Origin: JAJPJX01 sp964568355
GTDB lineage: Bacteria; Acidobacteriota; Terriglobia; Bryobacterales; Bryobacteraceae
Direction of reading: 5' to 3'
DNA length: 16,347 nucleotides
Assembly: GCA_964568355.1 (NCBI GenBank)
Contig: CAZMRK010000472.1
Span: 1 to 16,347, forward strand
The notes below the pieces were generated by a model, which saw nothing but the letters and a program-made list of their open reading frames with translations, did no database searches and was not told the origin of the DNA. Positions within the stretch are counted from its first letter, which is position 1. Every line of letters starts with the position of its first letter. A program made the translations under genes and the position numbers. Shown piece after piece: positions 14,922 through 16,347 of this stretch.

Positions 14922-16301
14922 TCAGGCGAGCCCTTCCAGCGGACCGGTGCTGTCGCCAAAGGATTTCTCCTCAATTCCCATGCGACGCAGCATTTCCAGA
15001 TAGAGATTGCAGACCGGCGTGTGTTCCGGCGCGCGAAGACGGCGCCCAGGCCGGATGGTGCCCTTGCCGCGGCCAGCCAGGATCAAGGGCAGGTTCTCGA
15101 CTGCGTGCGTGTTTCCGTCTTTGAGAGAGCCGCCGAACAGGAACATGGAGTTATCGAGCAGCGACGTGCCGCCTTCATCCAGACTCTTGACGCGTCCCAG
15201 GAAGTAGGCCATCTGCTCCATGTGCCAGTCGATGATTTTGCCGTACATTTCCCTGGTAGCCGGATCGTTTCCATGATGGGAGAGGCCGTGGAAGCTGCCG
15301 CGCACCCCGGAAAGGAACGAATAGTCCATGGAGGACTGTGCGTCTCCGAACATGAAAGTTCCCACGCGGGTGGTGTCGGTCCAGAAGGCAAGGATCAGGA
15401 TATCGAGCATCAGGCGCACGTGCTCGGCATGGCTTTGGGGAATGCCGGGGGCCGGGCGCTCCAGTGGAAACTTACCTTGATTGATCCAGCGCTTTTGGGG
15501 GCGCATGGCGGCTTCGATCCGCTGTTCGACGCTACGAACCGACTCAAAATATTCGTCGAGGCGGACGCGATCGGAGGCCGAGCCGTTGCGGCGAAGATCT
15601 TTGGCACGTTCGAGGACCAGATCGAGGACGCTGGTATCATCCCGCTGGAGGGCAGTCAGCAGCGACGGATCCTTTGGATTGACGCTCGATACGACGGGTA
15701 TCCGGTTGTTGCGGAAAAGCCGGTCGAAGGCTAACTGGGGAACAATCTCTTTCGGCACCGGCGTATGGCGGTCGCGCCAGGAGATGAACGAACCGTAGAG
15801 CCGCGCGAAGCCGCCACCCGCGACATCGATGCCGGTACGCGGCGGTTCGTGACCCAGCTCGATGCTAGGCAGACGGGTGAGGTGTCCGATACGCTGCGCC
15901 GCGAGTTGATCCACCGAGACGGCGCCGGTGTCCAAATCATCGGCGGTCGTGCGCTCGACGTAGCCGCCGGAGAGCCAGATGGGGACCTTGGGCCAGTGAC
16001 CGTTGCGACCGACCGAGTTTCGGTTCCAGAGATTCTCGAGGAGGACAAAATCGTTGCGGAAGGGCTCCAGCGGCTTCAGGTGCGGGGTAATTTCGTAGGT
16101 TTCGCCGTCGCCGGGAGGTGTCCAGAGCTCGGGCCGAACACCGTTCGGCATGAACATGAACGCCATGCGCAGCGGCGGCTCGGTCAGGTGGTCCTCTTGC
16201 GGTTCGGAGCCGGCTGCGACGCTGATGCTTTCCAGCCATGGCAGGGAGAGCGCAACCCCCGCACCTCTCAGAACAGCTCTCCGGCAAATTCGCTTTGACA
16301 T
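14922..16301 (-). CDS. DUF1552 (HXXSHH domain) Tat-exported protein, 459 aa
   Basis: Residues 1-30 carry a twin-arginine signal (CRRAVLRGAGVALSLPWLES), so the protein is probably exported folded. The body matches PF07586: LRMAFMFMPNGVRPELWTPP near the mature start, FVLLENLWNRN, then the defining HGLSHH (338-343) in the C-terminal third. Late motifs are SLLDNSMFLFGG and NTHAVENLPLILAGRG (H399). The His-rich motifs suggest a metal site, but no reaction has been assigned to the family as far as I know. The ATG at 16301 is chosen because GGAGG lies 7 nt upstream and the Tat motif is then N-terminal; the longer TTG-started frame from 16343 would begin upstream of the predicted promoter. It is the first gene of a two-gene operon with the DUF1592 protein, a pairing often seen in these phyla. 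Confidence 0.94.
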   Translation of the reverse strand: MSKRICRRAVLRGAGVALSLPWLESISVAAGSEPQEDHLTEPPLRMAFMFMPNGVRPELWTPPGDGETYEITPHLKPLEPFRNDFVLLENLWNRNSVGRNGHWPKVPIWLSGGYVERTTADDLDTGAVSVDQLAAQRIGHLTRLPSIELGHEPPRTGIDVAGGGFARLYGSFISWRDRHTPVPKEIVPQLAFDRLFRNNRIPVVSSVNPKDPSLLTALQRDDTSVLDLVLERAKDLRRNGSASDRVRLDEYFESVRSVEQRIEAAMRPQKRWINQGKFPLERPAPGIPQSHAEHVRLMLDILILAFWTDTTRVGTFMFGDAQSSMDYSFLSGVRGSFHGLSHHGNDPATREMYGKIIDWHMEQMAYFLGRVKSLDEGGTSLLDNSMFLFGGSLKDGNTHAVENLPLILAGRGKGTIRPGRRLRAPEHTPVCNLYLEMLRRMGIEEKSFGDSTGPLEGLA

Positions 16302-16329
16302 CCCGAGGCCTCCTCGCCGCCAGCTATCC

Positions 16330-16344
16330 GTTGAGTATATCAAC
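16330..16344 (-). promoter_or_regulatory. Inverted repeat containing the -10 element of the DUF1552 operon
   Basis: GTTGA and TCAAC form 5-bp arms around a 5-bp centre, 28 bp upstream of the ATG. On the minus strand TATACT (16339-16334, 5 of 6 to the -10 consensus) lies inside the repeat. Its -35 would fall beyond the right edge of the window. The predicted start near 16327 gives a leader of about 26 nt. A repressor bound here would cover the promoter, but arms this short can arise by chance. Confidence 0.35.
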
Positions 16345-16347
16345 AGC

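Noticed and set aside
13764..15734. Open frame of 656 codons on the plus strand
   Set aside because: It spans the antisense of two genes with strong family signatures (DUF1592 and DUF1552) and crosses their junction; a GC-driven shadow.
16302..16343. TTG start adding 14 residues to the DUF1552 protein
   Set aside because: The ATG at 16301 has a well-placed GGAGG and puts the Tat motif at the N-terminus; the extension overlaps the probable promoter.

Overview
The window is GC-rich and gene-dense. Its gene content suggests an acidobacterium, probably of the Solibacter/Bryobacter type. The markers are two very large Oar-like outer-membrane receptors (carboxypeptidase-regulatory-like N-terminal domain, plug, barrel) with no SusD partner, a GntR-LacI hybrid regulator, a FAD_oxidored-type oxidoreductase, and a DUF1552 + DUF1592/planctomycete-type cytochrome pair. 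This lineage call is inferred from gene families only; no rRNA or other phylogenetic marker is present. I see no tRNA, rRNA, CRISPR array, insertion sequence or phage gene.

Layout: (1) On the minus strand, a complete receptor gene (6384-2866) is followed after 10 bp by a secreted GH38-like glycosidase gene (from 2855) that runs off the left edge without a stop. The two look like one operon. (2) Positions 6385-6493 are a divergent control region. It holds a near-consensus sigma-70 promoter for the receptor, and a 15-bp operator candidate fills almost the whole -35/-10 spacer. A possible leaderless promoter serves the plus-strand regulator. (3) On the plus strand, the regulator gene (6494-7621) overlaps an exported FAD-dependent oxidoreductase gene (7614-9179) by 8 nt. 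(4) Positions 9180-9272 carry a second copy of the operator (one mismatch in 15 bp), a nested inverted repeat and a -10 element. (5) A second receptor gene (9273-12572) follows. (6) After only 18 bp it meets, convergently, a minus-strand operon of a Tat-type DUF1552 (HXXSHH) protein (16301-14922) and a multidomain di-haem-motif DUF1592 protein (14918-12591). No gene-free stretch exceeds 300 bases; the longest are about 110 and 93 bp.

Interpretation (inference): the left two thirds read as a small glycan-response regulon. The LacI-type sensor domain would bind a sugar and release the GntR-type DNA-binding domain from the operator ahead of each receptor. The receptors would import or sense glycan fragments, the GH38-like enzyme would trim alpha-mannoside-like linkages outside the cytoplasm, and the FAD enzyme would oxidise a product. 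The shared operator is the strongest new observation. The DUF1552/DUF1592 operon on the right looks independent: it lacks the operator in the part of its upstream region visible here, and its function is not established.
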